From Eunapius fragilis (Eukaryota; Porifera; Demospongiae; Spongillida; Spongillidae), in contig OY811973.1 of NCBI GenBank assembly GCA_963681505.1, positions 6,984,673-7,048,672 of the forward strand: a DNA stretch of 64,000 bases, in the 5' to 3' direction. Below are positions 1 to 9,981 of the stretch, piece after piece. The notes below the pieces were generated by a model. That model saw only the letters and a list, made by a program, of their open reading frames with translations. It did no database searches and was not told where the DNA came from. The position numbers and the translations under genes are program-made. Every line of letters starts with the position of its first letter. Positions within the stretch are counted from its first letter, which is position 1.

Positions 1-241
1 ACCACTTTAAAAGTTTTGTTTAAATTTGTTTGGTAGCCTAGCAAAATAAGTTTATTGAATAATGATCTGAAATTATGGGTGTAAAAAATAAATTCAATTC
101 AATTTTCAATCCACTTTGGTACACAAGTGGTAATACATATAGTTGAAGTAAGTTCACATGCACAGCAAGGGGGTATTCATGGCTTTGCCAACATGTGACA
201 CTACGTATTACACTTTGTATGCATGGTGCTGTTTTTCTTAC

Positions 242-286
242 CTGTGCAGGTATACCGTCCAGCAATGCAATCGAGGCAATGAGCAC
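242..286 (-). CDS. Possible 45-bp internal exon of a minus-strand gene
   Basis: On the minus strand a 45-bp open stretch (15 codons, reading VLIASIALLDGIPAQ) is bounded by a good acceptor (ACTTTCAG) and a consensus donor (GTAAGAA), and its length keeps phase 0. No neighbouring exon was found and the peptide is too short to place in a family. It could be a real mini-exon of a gene running off the left edge, or a chance pairing of splice-like sites. Confidence 0.25.
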
Positions 287-895
287 CTGAAAGTAAAATT
301 TCATGCATCATAAGACACTGGCAGTGCAAAGGTTAGCCTTCAAAATTTCCCCTTTCCTCTCCAACAGTTTTGTTTTCAAGGAATTAGCAACAAAACAATT
401 AACTGCTGTGCATGCATGGGGGAAGAAAGAGTGCAGTGATCCCAGTTACACATACATGGTAATCATTTCTTGGCCGGGTCACATCTGGCTCATGAGTACA
501 TTTTAAGTTGCAGGAGCTGGCTTGCCAAAATAATCACACTGCACTATGGAACCCTTGGTGAGTAAATGATATAGTATCATGTGTGCCCACCACAACATAC
601 CTTGAAGTAGCTTCAGCCTGCTGGCAAGACCCCACCCCGCCCCCTTCTCAATCCCGCTCAATGTGCCAAATTATGGATACGTTTATCAAATTAGTGCTCT
701 ACCTAACAACTATGCAGCGAGTGACATTTGCTGAATGCCAACTATCGCGAATTGCCCTCCCTCCCTCCCCCCCCCCTCCTGTTTGGGGAAAAAAAATCTG
801 TTTCGTGTTTAAACAAACGCATCTCCGTACCCTGAACGCTTGAATTGTTGAAGGAAGCGTTCATGGTTACGCAGATGCGCTCGTTCAGATACGTA
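287..895. other. No gene recognised
   Basis: Short unrelated ORFs only. A pyrimidine-rich C/T run lies near 745-780. Nothing else is supported. Confidence 0.4.
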
Positions 896-1431
896 CGGTG
901 GCCCTGGAGGTCGCGCGACCAAACATTGCACGACGCGCGGTTTTTGCGACTGAACAATATAGCAACGGTCCGATTCTGCGATCAAGCAACGACCCGATTC
1001 CGCTATCTAACAACGGTCAATTTTTGAGATCTAACAACGGTCAATTATTGGGATCTAACAACGGTCAATTATTGGGATCTAACAACGGTCTATTTTTGGA
1101 ACCTAACAACGGTCTATTTTTGGGATTGTACAGCAGTCCATTTCTCCGGCCAAACGTACTATGGTACATATACAACGTGCATGACGTCATATACATACAA
1201 TAGCAAAAAAAGTATGGTTATGAGAGACGATCCTGTAGTCAACCGTAAGTTATGGCGTATCACCATCAGGCAAGAATGTGCATGTATACGCACATGGATG
1301 CACGACTAATAGTGCGATACTGGAGGCAATTAACAGAAGACACTCCTGGCCATACTCGTTTATCTGCGGCTAGTTCACCACGTGGCTGTTGGGTAAGCGT
1401 GTATGATGCAGGCTACAATTAGCGCAGGACC
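896..1431 (+). repeat. Left inverted arm of the foldback-like element
   Basis: 536 bp. The outer ~110 bp is unique, followed by about six degenerate 24-bp tandem units (about 1005-1130) and then ~300 bp ending at GCGCAGGACC. It is matched in reverse complement by 3462-3584 plus 9550-9981. Because 24 is a multiple of 3, the array is open in several frames, which gives spurious ORFs. Confidence 0.85.
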
Positions 1432-1743
1432 TTGTCTAGCCATGTACATGTACAATGTATGTTGCAAGTGTATGAATAAAATTGCAGTTGCAAGGGCAGA
1501 GAACTATAGGTGAATGAAAATAACTGCAACCATATCCTTCTCCCATATAGCTACTCCTGGTATGAATTAACCCAAATCTCATACACTAATGGAGTATAAT
1601 ATGATGGAATTGGACCAATAGAATTATAGTACAGTTATTTGTTATTGCATTAAGAGATAAAAGGGATCGTCCAAATTCTATATGCTCTTCCTACATTTCA
1701 TTGACTACTATACTGCTATGACAGGGTGAAAAAAAACCTATGA

Positions 1744-2046
1744 AGCAAGTAAATAAATGCATTCTCTAACGAGCGTTGTTGGTATATATAGGATTGACCA
1801 ATGGTGGTGTAAAAAGCACGGAAACAAGAGTGACAGAAATTTTACTGGAAAATTGAAATTGGCCTATATTTAGCACACTCACAAAATAACAGCGCATGCC
1901 TGAGTAATGGGCTAAAAATAGGCTTATATCAATTTTAATTTTCCAGTAAAATTTTTGTCACTCTTGTTTCCATGCTTTTTACACAACCATTGGTCAATCC
2001 TATATACCAACAACTCTCTCGTTAGAGAATGTTTTTCTTTACTTGT
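1744..2046. mobile_element. Palindromic MITE, family 1 (copy 1)
   Basis: Inverted arms of about 130 bp begin with AAGTAAATAAATGCATTCTC and run through a TATATAGGATTGACCAATGG segment, then fold back around a short centre near 1880-1910. Five more copies of the family are in the window (25187-25437, 26704-26982, 57260-57517, 58940-59209, 63501-63770). There is no coding capacity. It sits inside the core of the foldback-like element, so it inserted later. Confidence 0.8.
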
Positions 2047-2355
2047 TATATATAGCAATACAATTAATACCTGGAACCAGACAAAGGAACAATCTAGTTT
2101 GGGAAAGTATGTTTAGAAGGGGGAGTTGCCGACAGGCAGGTGGCTAGACCTACTTTAACCTTATAGACAATGTTCCCCTTTTAATGCCATACATGCTTTC
2201 CGATGCTACATCTAATTATAAGCAGGGGGTAGGTGCACAACCATTCGCCCTTCATCAAAACATTAAACATTGATTACTCCCTAAATAAAAACATTTAATG
2301 ATTATTCTTTTAATTGCCGCATTTTTGCATTCATCATTTGTATACAACTGAACAT

Positions 2356-2586
2356 ATGTCGAAGGAGGATAGTCGCGATTCCCTATTGCATGATGCATCT
2401 TTCCAAGATGATTTGCGTACAGCCCTCAAACGCGCGCAATCTCAGCGCGACGATCATCTGCAACAGCGAACTCCCCGCGGCGCGGACAATTGCCGTCGTC
2501 GTCGTCAGGAAAATCTCTACAATCACTGCAAGCCCCGCAGAGAAAACGCAAACCGGAGGAGAGCTATGAAGACCATACACGTATAA
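2356..2586 (+). CDS. Small basic ORF in the core of the foldback-like element (uncertain)
   Basis: An ATG at 2356 opens 76 codons that begin MSKEDSRDSLLHDASFQDDL and continue with an Arg/Gln-rich stretch containing RRRRQENLYNHC. The segment is noticeably more GC-rich than its surroundings and the peptide is very basic, so it could bind nucleic acid. I recognise no family, and there are no convincing neighbouring exons. It may be a captured gene fragment or a chance ORF. Confidence 0.25.
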   Translation: MSKEDSRDSLLHDASFQDDLRTALKRAQSQRDDHLQQRTPRGADNCRRRRQENLYNHCKPRRENANRRRAMKTIHV

Positions 2587-3461
2587 ATGAAAATGGGTGA
2601 CCACAACCGACAAACAAATATCAGATCGATTTTAGCACATGCACCATGTAAATATGACACACTTATACTACATACACAAACATGTAAACATGCAGCATGC
2701 ACAGATGCATGCATATGCTATCAAGACCTGTAACTACCTTCCAATTTTACCACTGCATCCAAAAAGAACTTGACCACCACATTTGGGTCATTGCTAGTAG
2801 AAGTTAGTTCCAACCAATTAAAGGATCTTCCGTGAGAACCTGGAGGAATCATATTCATGTGTGTACATTAATATTATGAAGCTTGATATGTACAAATATT
2901 TACCCATCAATATACAAGCATGAATTGGAAAGCCAAAAGGTTTCAACTTGTCATACCGGTCGATGTGCCAACACCAATTTGGACCCTGCAATGAAAAAAA
3001 GTATATAGTGGCATGAACTGATGATGGTGGCAATTCGTTGCTTTGTTCACGTAGGTTCTCCTTGTCAGTCTTTTTACTCTACGTAGCCGTGAGCCAACAG
3101 AATCCATTACGGCAAGTAGCATCATCACAGTTGATCTAGATGAGTGAAGACAGTGATCATGTGTACCTCACTAAAATATGGGGCACCACTTAATGGTGTA
3201 TCCGTATACTTCAATTGAAGCAATCGCCACATTGCCCGGTACCCAAGACAGCAGTTGGACGTTTGCAACTCATTCTATGGCTCCTCAATTTGGAGACGTC
3301 ACACCACTCTGTATATTCGCAAAGTACTGACCTTAATAGCCTGATGTATTAGTGTAAGGCGTGTTTCCACAAACTTATATACGCCGTTTTAGCCCCAGTG
3401 CAGAGAGCCTTTTCTTGAACCATGTCAACCTGAAGGTATAGTGATGCTCCCCTAGTTTACT
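2587..3461. other. Core of foldback-like element without recognisable gene
   Basis: AT-rich sequence with short ORFs on both strands, none with family features. It ends where the right arm begins (GGTCCTGCGC). Confidence 0.4.
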
Positions 3462-3584
3462 GGTCCTGCGCTAATTGTAGCCTGCATCATACACGCTTAC
3501 CCAACAGCCACGTGGTGAACTAGCCGCAGATACAATGTAAGCGAGTATGGCCAGGAGTGTCTTCTGTTGCCTCCAGTATCGCAC

Positions 3585-3740
3585 TGTAGAGAAACTCAAT
3601 CAATTTAAGCGATTGTGAGCGATCCGAGGGGATACAAAGCTAGCTAGCTCGCACGTTCCTGTTCACAAAATTAATTTTTTACTACAATCACGTGCGCACA
3701 ATAAATGAATAATAACGCAATTAATATCCCGTTTTCTACA
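3585..3740 (-). repeat. BEL/Pao 3' LTR
   Basis: 156 bp, identical to 9394-9549. On the minus strand it starts TGTAGAAAACGGGATATTAA. The polypurine tract expected just upstream in the element's sense is only weakly purine-rich (AATGGTGGCAG). Confidence 0.95.
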
Positions 3741-3812
3741 CTGCCACCATTGACTAGTCTGAACTAGTCAATAATCAAGTTCAGATTCATCAGACTGATT
3801 CGCCAGAGTGGT

Positions 3813-6800
3813 TTATTTCAGCTTGGCTATTTCCGCTGCTGCCCTTCTGGGACGTTCGTTAGTAGTGCCTTGCTGCTTGTCGGGAGTCACTGGGGTCTCA
3901 GCATCTGGGTGCTTGATTTCAAGTGGGTACAATAGCTGCAATGGTCGCCTCAATGTAGTGGAACCAGTCTTGGATGACACGCGAACCACTGCTCCTCTGA
4001 CATGACCATCACTGCCCTGGAGGAGCTGCTCTACCCTTCCCAATCTCCAAAACGTTCTGGGATGATTGTCATCATGCACCAGGACTATATCTCCAAGAAC
4101 AATCTTGCCATATCCTTTGTCCTTGGTGGTGGAGAATCGATGGGCTTCCCTTAAGTTAATGAGATACTCGGTCTTCCAACGTTTCCAGAAGTGTTGCAGA
4201 ATGAGTTGAAGATGTTTCATTCGTGAAGTGACGGCAGAATGAGTACTTGACGTAACAAAGTCCAAGTCCAATTCTGATGATACGTGTGTGTCAGGTAATC
4301 CGTGGAGTCGACGGCCTGTGAGTAGGTGCGCTGGAGTGAGTGGTTCATCAAAATCATCAGCTGAGAGGTAAGTAAGTGGTCTGGAGTTGAGCGTTCCTTC
4401 CACCTCCACAATGACAGTCAATATTTCATCAAACATTAACCTTGCATGACCTATGACCTTTTTTAAGCATCTCTTGACCAAGCCAACCATCCTCTCAAAG
4501 AATCCACCCCACCAAGGAGCCTTCTCCAAGTTGAAGTGCCATTCTATCCGTTGCTCTGTGAAGAAGTTCTCAACAACAGGATGTGTTTGGATCTGGGCTA
4601 ATTCCTTGTGGGCGGATCGAAACGTCTTGCTATTGTCCGAAACGACTATCGATGGGGTACCTCTTCGTGCTGCAAAACGCTTGAAGCATCTGATGAAAGA
4701 TTCGGTAGACATGTCTGGCACCACCTCTAGATGTATGGCTCGTGTCACGCAACATGAAAATAGTGAGATCCACACCTTTTCACCTGACTTGACATACAAG
4801 GGACCAGCGTAGTCGACACCTACACAGTTAAATGGTGGGTATTCCCTTACACGGAACTGTGGCAATGGTGGAGATTCACACGCATCATACGGTCTTGCAT
4901 TGATTCTGGCACAGATTGTGCACTGATGCAGCAAATTCCTTAAAAAACTCCTCCCTTTGATGATCCAGAATCGTCCTCTAAGTTCGGCCAGTGTTTCTTT
5001 GATGCCGCCATGCATCACGTGTTTGTGGCAGTCTTTGGCTACAAGAATCGTAATGTGGTGTTTACTTGGTAGAAGTATCGGGTGTTTGGCATCCATTGGG
5101 AGCTCTGCATTGCTAAGTCTTCCCTTACATCTCCACAGCCCTAAATCATCCAAGAAAAGGCCTAGCTGTGTCTTCCACATGGTGAACTTCTCATCTTGGA
5201 GTAACATTTCTTGTGCAATCCGTATCCAATAAAGCTCTGCATCAATAATATCCTTAGCTTCCAACCTCACACTTGCCTCTGTACCACGCCTTCTCATCTT
5301 CAGTACCTGGATGAACTTATACACAATGGCTGTGACCTTCAACAAACGTTTCAGACTGCTAAAATTTTCACATCTGATCATCGGGTCCTTGTGATCGCTG
5401 ACCAACAGTGAGTGTGATTCTTGACACCGACAACTGTCCTTGACCTTCAACTCTGTAGCACAACTTTCAGGCACATGTTCAGGTATACAAGAGTCAGAGA
5501 GCCCTTCTGAGGAGGATTCACATAGCCATCTTGGTCCATTAAACCAGAGTGGGTTGTTCACTAATTGTAGTGGATCCATGCCCCTTGATGGCATGTCGGC
5601 TGGATTGTCTGCCCCTGGGCAATGCTGCCACCATACAGCTGGAGCAAGTCGTCGAATTTCTGTAACTCGGTTCTCAACAAACTGCTTCCATTCCTTGTCC
5701 ACTCTCTTGATCCAGTACAAGACCACAATCGAATCAGTGTAACAGATTGAAGGTTTAAGCCTCAGTTCCACTCTAAGTGCAGAATGAGCCCATGAAAGTA
5801 GCCTGGACAGTAGAAGTGCTCCTAACAACTCAAGCCTGGGTATACTGTGCTTCTGCAGCGGGCAAACCCATGTCTTGGCTACAACCAACTTGGAGTAACA
5901 GTTGCCACCAGTTTCTATCCGGAGGTAAACCACTGCCGCATATGCATGCTGTGAAGCATCGCAGAAACCCCGAAGACTGCATGACGTCCAATTGGAGAAG
6001 TAGCACCGAGGTATAGTAATGGAGTGAACTTGCTTCAGTCCATCAAGCAATTTCTCCCACCTTTCCAATAATTCACACGGCAAAGGCTCGTCCCAAGACA
6101 CATTCTTCACACAAATATTCTGGAAAAGTAGCTTGAATTGGACAGTTACAGGTGAAATAACTCCCAATGGGTCAAAGAATCGTGCAGCAAGACCAATGAC
6201 ATTTCGCTTGGTGGGTTGAAGCTTTGTGGCTAGTTCTGTAATGTGCTGGATGTCGAACAACAGCGAATCGGATTCCGGGTTCCAACGTACTCCTAGGACC
6301 TTCAAACCCTCCAGGTTGTTCAGGTTGTCACCTAAGGTGTTTTTCACAAATGACATATCCTCACTGGTGACTCTTGCTGGGTCTGTGCCATCTGATTGAT
6401 CGAGAGTGTGATTCTCTGCCCAATTGATCCTTGACTGCAGTTCTGGACAGTTTGTGACAAATTTTCGAAGATTAAATCCACCTTTGGCTAACCAAAGCTT
6501 AGACTGCTGGTACAACTTGAACGCCTTCTCCGCACTCTCTGCTCCAAATGTGACATCGTCTACATATATGGACCGTTGGAATTTCTCCACAAACCCACGG
6601 TCTTCAGACCGATAGCCCTCAATGTGCCGCTTGATCGTAGCATTAAGCAAGAATGGGCTTGCTGAAACACCAAAAACGATCCTAGTGAACCGTAGCACTT
6701 GAACACTGGGGCAATCACTACTGATGTCATCCAACCAGAGGAACCTTAGTGCATCCCTGTCTTCCTTCAGAACGGAAACCATTAAGAAAGCCTTTTCGAT

Positions 6801-9356
6801 GTCTGCTACCAAGGCCACTGGAAACAGGCGAAACCTGAGTAAGATCTCTGCAATGTTTTGGCCAAAGGAAGGTCCAGTATAGAGACAATCGTTAAGTGAA
6901 GGACCTTCGCTACGTGCTGACGCATCAAAGACTATTCTCAGTTTGGTAGTCGATTTGTCCTCCCGAATGACGCCGTGGTGCGGGAGGTAATGCAGCCTTC
7001 CAGTAGGACTTCGTGCCGCATCACCCATAACTTCAACAATCCCTTGCGCAATTTGTTCACGAATGATTCGGTCATACTCCAGAAGAATGTGTGGGCTTTG
7101 CTTTAGTCTTCTTATCAAACCAAACAATCTTGCTTGACAGAGGTTGAAGTTATCTGGCAGTACGGGATTAGGATCCTTCCAAGGTAGGCTTACACAGTAT
7201 CTTCCGTCCTCATATGATATGGTACGCATGAAGTTGTCGTACACCGATCCTTCTTGAGATTTTATACCAAGTGTTTCTAGGTCCCAAAAACTATGCAGTA
7301 TCTGTTCCATCTTGGTGTCGGAGTGAGGAGACGACATTCCCACATTCAGTACGTGGCATGAAAGAAGGTTCACTGAAGTTGTTTCTGTAGACAATCCTTT
7401 CACTGGCCCAGAGAGCACCCAGCCAAAGTCCGTTTCCACTGCAGTAGGTCCGGTTCTTCCCTTCCGAATCCTTCCAGTCATCAATGACCAGTAGTTGTCA
7501 GCTCCGATTAGGATTCCTACCTCTAGATGGTCGTTTTGGTCGCTTGAATCTGCCATGTCTAGTCCTGATAGATATGAGTAGTGGTTAGTTGCAAAGGTCA
7601 ATGGCTGGCCTACGAGTGGCTCGCAAATTGTAGGTACAGCAAGTAGTGTCAGAACGACATTGGACCCTGCCTTTGTCTTGATACTGAGTCGAACCACACC
7701 ACATTCTTGAAATCGTCCTTCTTCTGCTCCAAAGGTCTTCACCACTAGCCTGTCTTTGCGTTCCACCTTGAGCCCAAGTACCTCACAGATCTTGTTGGAA
7801 ATGTACGATCTTTGACTTCCACTATCGAATACAATTCTAGTGTCAATCACTGGGAATTCTCGATTTGGAGCATTCACCTTCACACGTGCAGTTTGCAGCA
7901 GTATTGGAGTATTGGTGCTGACATACATGGACATCGTTGACGGTCGTCCGTTAACTGCAGGAGCTTGAACAGTTTGTGATGAACTTTGACTTGCCGGCAC
8001 AGATGGAGAAGTACCTGGTTGTGAGTTGTTCGCCTGTTTAGGTCGTGGGCAGATACTCAAGTGATGCCTTCCTTGGCAAATCGAACATTTCAATGAGGAT
8101 CGGCAGTCAATCCCTTTGTGCCCTCTCCTGAGACACACAAAACATCTACCCATCTTTAACAGACATTGCCTTCTCTGATCTATGTCGGGTACAGTTCTGC
8201 ACGAGGAAGACTGGTGTGAATTCCTACAGTAACAACATGCTGGAGCTGGCGTACTGAGCAGTGCTGCAGTAGTGGGTGGATTCTTTGTAGGTTTCTGTAA
8301 GTTTTCTGCCTCTTCCTGAGCTGCCTTTTCCCTAGCTTCAATTTCACTACCAACAGCTGCCAACAATTTGTCTAACTTCCACTCATCTGTGGTTACTGTT
8401 CTGCTCACTACTAAACAAATATCGTGTGGGATTCTCTTCATCAACACGGAGCTCAGCAGCGTACCATATGACTCTGACTCCACACCAAGAGACCTCAGAC
8501 AGCGAATGTGTGACTCGACCTTGTCGTACAGTTGTCTAAGGGCCTTCAGATTGCGAGAGGTGACGACTGGTTCTAAGTTCATGAGAGCGTCCATGTGCTT
8601 GCTAATCTGGTGCTGCTTGTTGCCAAATCTCTTCTTAAGCAGGGATAAAGCTTCGGTGTAGTTGCTTGAAGACAAAGTCAATCCACTGATAACTTCTGCA
8701 GCTGATGATTCAAGGAGTGATTTTAGATAGATAAATTTGTCAATTTCAGTCAAATCTGGATTCTGATGTATGGATGACTCGAAGGAATCCCAAAACGATG
8801 ACCAATTGGTGATGCCTCCGTCAAATTTCTTCAGTACCAACTTCGGGAGCTTCACTTTGCACGCTTGGGTCGTTTTCCTGTCAGTACCGTTTTCGTGTTG
8901 GGAAATCGTAGTAGCTGGTTCGGTTGTCATCGATCGAGATGCAGCAGAGTCAGGTCTGCTCACTTCGGCAGTCACAATATCCGTCCTTATCTCTTGTTCT
9001 TCGCTTGCAGCGTCGCTGTTAGCTCTGGATCGGTCTCTTGTTGGCGTATGATATGTCTCCGCCACTGCGGACTTAAAGTTGATCATAGCTAGTTCGATTC
9101 CTTCCTTGAAGGTGTCAGATTGCTCTATCTCGCGCGTAGTTTCTTCTTCGGTCTGTAGTAAATCCACGATTTCCGCGTCAAGTTGACTTATCACACGTAA
9201 CTTATCCTTCAGGAACTGAACATGCTGCTTCATCTGTGCTGGGTTAAATTCAGTGGATTCCAAATTCTCTTTCGCTTGAGTGCTGATTCGCGTGGCTGAA
9301 GCCCTGTGACCGGCGCGAATGCGCCTCTTCTTCTTCACTTCTTCGGATTCACTCAT
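3813..9356 (-). CDS. gag-pol: BEL/Pao gag-pol polyprotein
   Basis: An 1847-residue uninterrupted polyprotein that encodes everything needed for retrotransposition. Reading order: a charged N-terminal gag region with the DUF1759-like segment (about 150-350); CCHC-type zinc knuckles about 374-435 (CFVCLRRGHKGIDC, CSICQGRHHLSIC); an aspartic protease with DSGS about 510; reverse transcriptase about 790-960 with the YVDD active site near 931; RNase H with GFCDAS near 1132; an H2C2 integrase zinc finger about 1445-1490 (CTICARIN); an integrase core with Asp near 1512 (GVDYAGP), Asp near 1577 (VVSDNS) and Glu near 1618 (WWGGFFERMV); and a C-terminal DUF5641-like domain about 1750-1810. This order (protease, RT, RNase H, integrase) and the domain types are those of BEL/Pao. 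The ATG at 9356 lies only 37 bp inside the 5' LTR. No env-like ORF follows. Confidence 0.96.
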   Translation of the reverse strand: MSESEEVKKKRRIRAGHRASATRISTQAKENLESTEFNPAQMKQHVQFLKDKLRVISQLDAEIVDLLQTEEETTREIEQSDTFKEGIELAMINFKSAVAETYHTPTRDRSRANSDAASEEQEIRTDIVTAEVSRPDSAASRSMTTEPATTISQHENGTDRKTTQACKVKLPKLVLKKFDGGITNWSSFWDSFESSIHQNPDLTEIDKFIYLKSLLESSAAEVISGLTLSSSNYTEALSLLKKRFGNKQHQISKHMDALMNLEPVVTSRNLKALRQLYDKVESHIRCLRSLGVESESYGTLLSSVLMKRIPHDICLVVSRTVTTDEWKLDKLLAAVGSEIEAREKAAQEEAENLQKPTKNPPTTAALLSTPAPACCYCRNSHQSSSCRTVPDIDQRRQCLLKMGRCFVCLRRGHKGIDCRSSLKCSICQGRHHLSICPRPKQANNSQPGTSPSVPASQSSSQTVQAPAVNGRPSTMSMYVSTNTPILLQTARVKVNAPNREFPVIDTRIVFDSGSQRSYISNKICEVLGLKVERKDRLVVKTFGAEEGRFQECGVVRLSIKTKAGSNVVLTLLAVPTICEPLVGQPLTFATNHYSYLSGLDMADSSDQNDHLEVGILIGADNYWSLMTGRIRKGRTGPTAVETDFGWVLSGPVKGLSTETTSVNLLSCHVLNVGMSSPHSDTKMEQILHSFWDLETLGIKSQEGSVYDNFMRTISYEDGRYCVSLPWKDPNPVLPDNFNLCQARLFGLIRRLKQSPHILLEYDRIIREQIAQGIVEVMGDAARSPTGRLHYLPHHGVIREDKSTTKLRIVFDASARSEGPSLNDCLYTGPSFGQNIAEILLRFRLFPVALVADIEKAFLMVSVLKEDRDALRFLWLDDISSDCPSVQVLRFTRIVFGVSASPFLLNATIKRHIEGYRSEDRGFVEKFQRSIYVDDVTFGAESAEKAFKLYQQSKLWLAKGGFNLRKFVTNCPELQSRINWAENHTLDQSDGTDPARVTSEDMSFVKNTLGDNLNNLEGLKVLGVRWNPESDSLLFDIQHITELATKLQPTKRNVIGLAARFFDPLGVISPVTVQFKLLFQNICVKNVSWDEPLPCELLERWEKLLDGLKQVHSITIPRCYFSNWTSCSLRGFCDASQHAYAAVVYLRIETGGNCYSKLVVAKTWVCPLQKHSIPRLELLGALLLSRLLSWAHSALRVELRLKPSICYTDSIVVLYWIKRVDKEWKQFVENRVTEIRRLAPAVWWQHCPGADNPADMPSRGMDPLQLVNNPLWFNGPRWLCESSSEGLSDSCIPEHVPESCATELKVKDSCRCQESHSLLVSDHKDPMIRCENFSSLKRLLKVTAIVYKFIQVLKMRRRGTEASVRLEAKDIIDAELYWIRIAQEMLLQDEKFTMWKTQLGLFLDDLGLWRCKGRLSNAELPMDAKHPILLPSKHHITILVAKDCHKHVMHGGIKETLAELRGRFWIIKGRSFLRNLLHQCTICARINARPYDACESPPLPQFRVREYPPFNCVGVDYAGPLYVKSGEKVWISLFSCCVTRAIHLEVVPDMSTESFIRCFKRFAARRGTPSIVVSDNSKTFRSAHKELAQIQTHPVVENFFTEQRIEWHFNLEKAPWWGGFFERMVGLVKRCLKKVIGHARLMFDEILTVIVEVEGTLNSRPLTYLSADDFDEPLTPAHLLTGRRLHGLPDTHVSSELDLDFVTSSTHSAVTSRMKHLQLILQHFWKRWKTEYLINLREAHRFSTTKDKGYGKIVLGDIVLVHDDNHPRTFWRLGRVEQLLQGSDGHVRGAVVRVSSKTGSTTLRRPLQLLYPLEIKHPDAETPVTPDKQQGTTNERPRRAAAEIAKLK

Positions 9357-9377
9357 GTTCGCCGTTCAAATAACTTC

Positions 9378-9393
9378 CCGGCTCGAAGGACCA
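9378..9393 (-). promoter_or_regulatory. Primer binding site (tRNA-Tyr type)
   Basis: The element reads TGGTCCTTCGAGCCGG directly after the 5' LTR. This is complementary to CCGGCTCGAAGGACCA, the 3' end expected of metazoan tRNA-Tyr with its CCA tail. It is the initiation site of minus-strand DNA synthesis. The tRNA identity comes from memory of tRNA-Tyr acceptor stems. Confidence 0.75.
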
Positions 9394-9549
9394 TGTAGAG
9401 AAACTCAATCAATTTAAGCGATTGTGAGCGATCCGAGGGGATACAAAGCTAGCTAGCTCGCACGTTCCTGTTCACAAAATTAATTTTTTACTACAATCAC
9501 GTGCGCACAATAAATGAATAATAACGCAATTAATATCCCGTTTTCTACA
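9394..9549 (-). repeat. BEL/Pao 5' LTR
   Basis: 156 bp, base-for-base identical to the 3' LTR. It contains the element's promoter and R region by family expectation, but no clear TATA box was picked out. Confidence 0.95.
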
Positions 9550-9981
9550 CGCACTATTAGTCGTGCATCCATGTGCGTATACATGCACATTCTTGCCTGA
9601 TGGTGATACGCCATAACTTACGGTTGACTACAGGATCGTCTCTCATAACCATACTATTTAGCTGACCTTTTTGCTATTGTATGTATATGACGTCATGCAC
9701 GTTGTATATATACCATAGTACGTTTGGCCGGAGAAATGGACCGCTGTACGATCTCAAAAATAGACCGTTGTTAGGTTCCAAAAATAGACCGTTGTTAGAT
9801 CCCAATAATTGACCGTTGTTAGATCCCAATAATTGACCGTTGTTAGATCTCAAAAATTGACCGTTGTTAGATAGCGAAATCGGGTCGTTGCTTGATCGCA
9901 GAATCGGACCGTTGCTATATTGTTCAATCGCAAAAACCGCGCATCGTGCAATGTTTGGTCGCGCGACCTCCAGGGCCACCG
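9550..9981 (-). repeat. Right inverted arm of the foldback-like element (outer piece)
   Basis: Reverse complement of 896-1315, including the 24-bp tandem units (about 9735-9875, visible as repeated GACCGTTGTTAGATC). The inner 123 bp of this arm lies at 3462-3584 on the other side of the BEL insertion. Confidence 0.85.

Larger units (their letters stand above)
3585..9549 (-). mobile_element. Complete BEL/Pao LTR retrotransposon
   Basis: A 5965-bp element on the minus strand. Two 156-bp LTRs (3585-3740 and 9394-9549) are identical over their whole length and end TG...CA. The host pentamer CGCAC is present on both sides (3580-3584 and 9550-9554). The opposite arm of the host palindrome (around 1309-1316) still shows this site once, uninterrupted, which proves both the insertion and the 5-bp target duplication. 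A tRNA primer site abuts the 5' LTR and a single long gag-pol ORF fills the interior. Identical LTRs and an unbroken ORF indicate a very recent, possibly active insertion. Confidence 0.97.
896..9981. mobile_element. Foldback-like DNA transposon with tandem repeats in its inverted arms (interrupted by a BEL retrotransposon)
   Basis: The left arm (896-1431) is the reverse complement of a right arm that is now in two pieces (3462-3584 and 9550-9981). Both arms start with CGGTGGCCCTGGAGGTCGCG and contain several copies of a 24-bp repeat (unit approximately AACGGTCAATTATTGGGATC plus four bases). Long inverted arms with internal tandem repeats are the hallmark of foldback-type elements. Without the BEL insertion the element is about 3.1 kb. 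TA flanks both outer ends, which could be a 2-bp target duplication, but the exact ends are uncertain. The core (1432-3461) encodes no recognisable transposase and itself carries a palindromic MITE, so the element is probably non-autonomous. Confidence 0.8.

Noticed and set aside
845..1203. 101-codon ORF with SNNGQLL repeats
   Set aside because: Frame of the 24-bp repeat in the foldback-like arm; mirrored at 9674-10054 for the same reason.
3808..9092. Plus-strand ORFs of 60-120 codons
   Set aside because: Antisense shadows of the BEL/Pao polyprotein.
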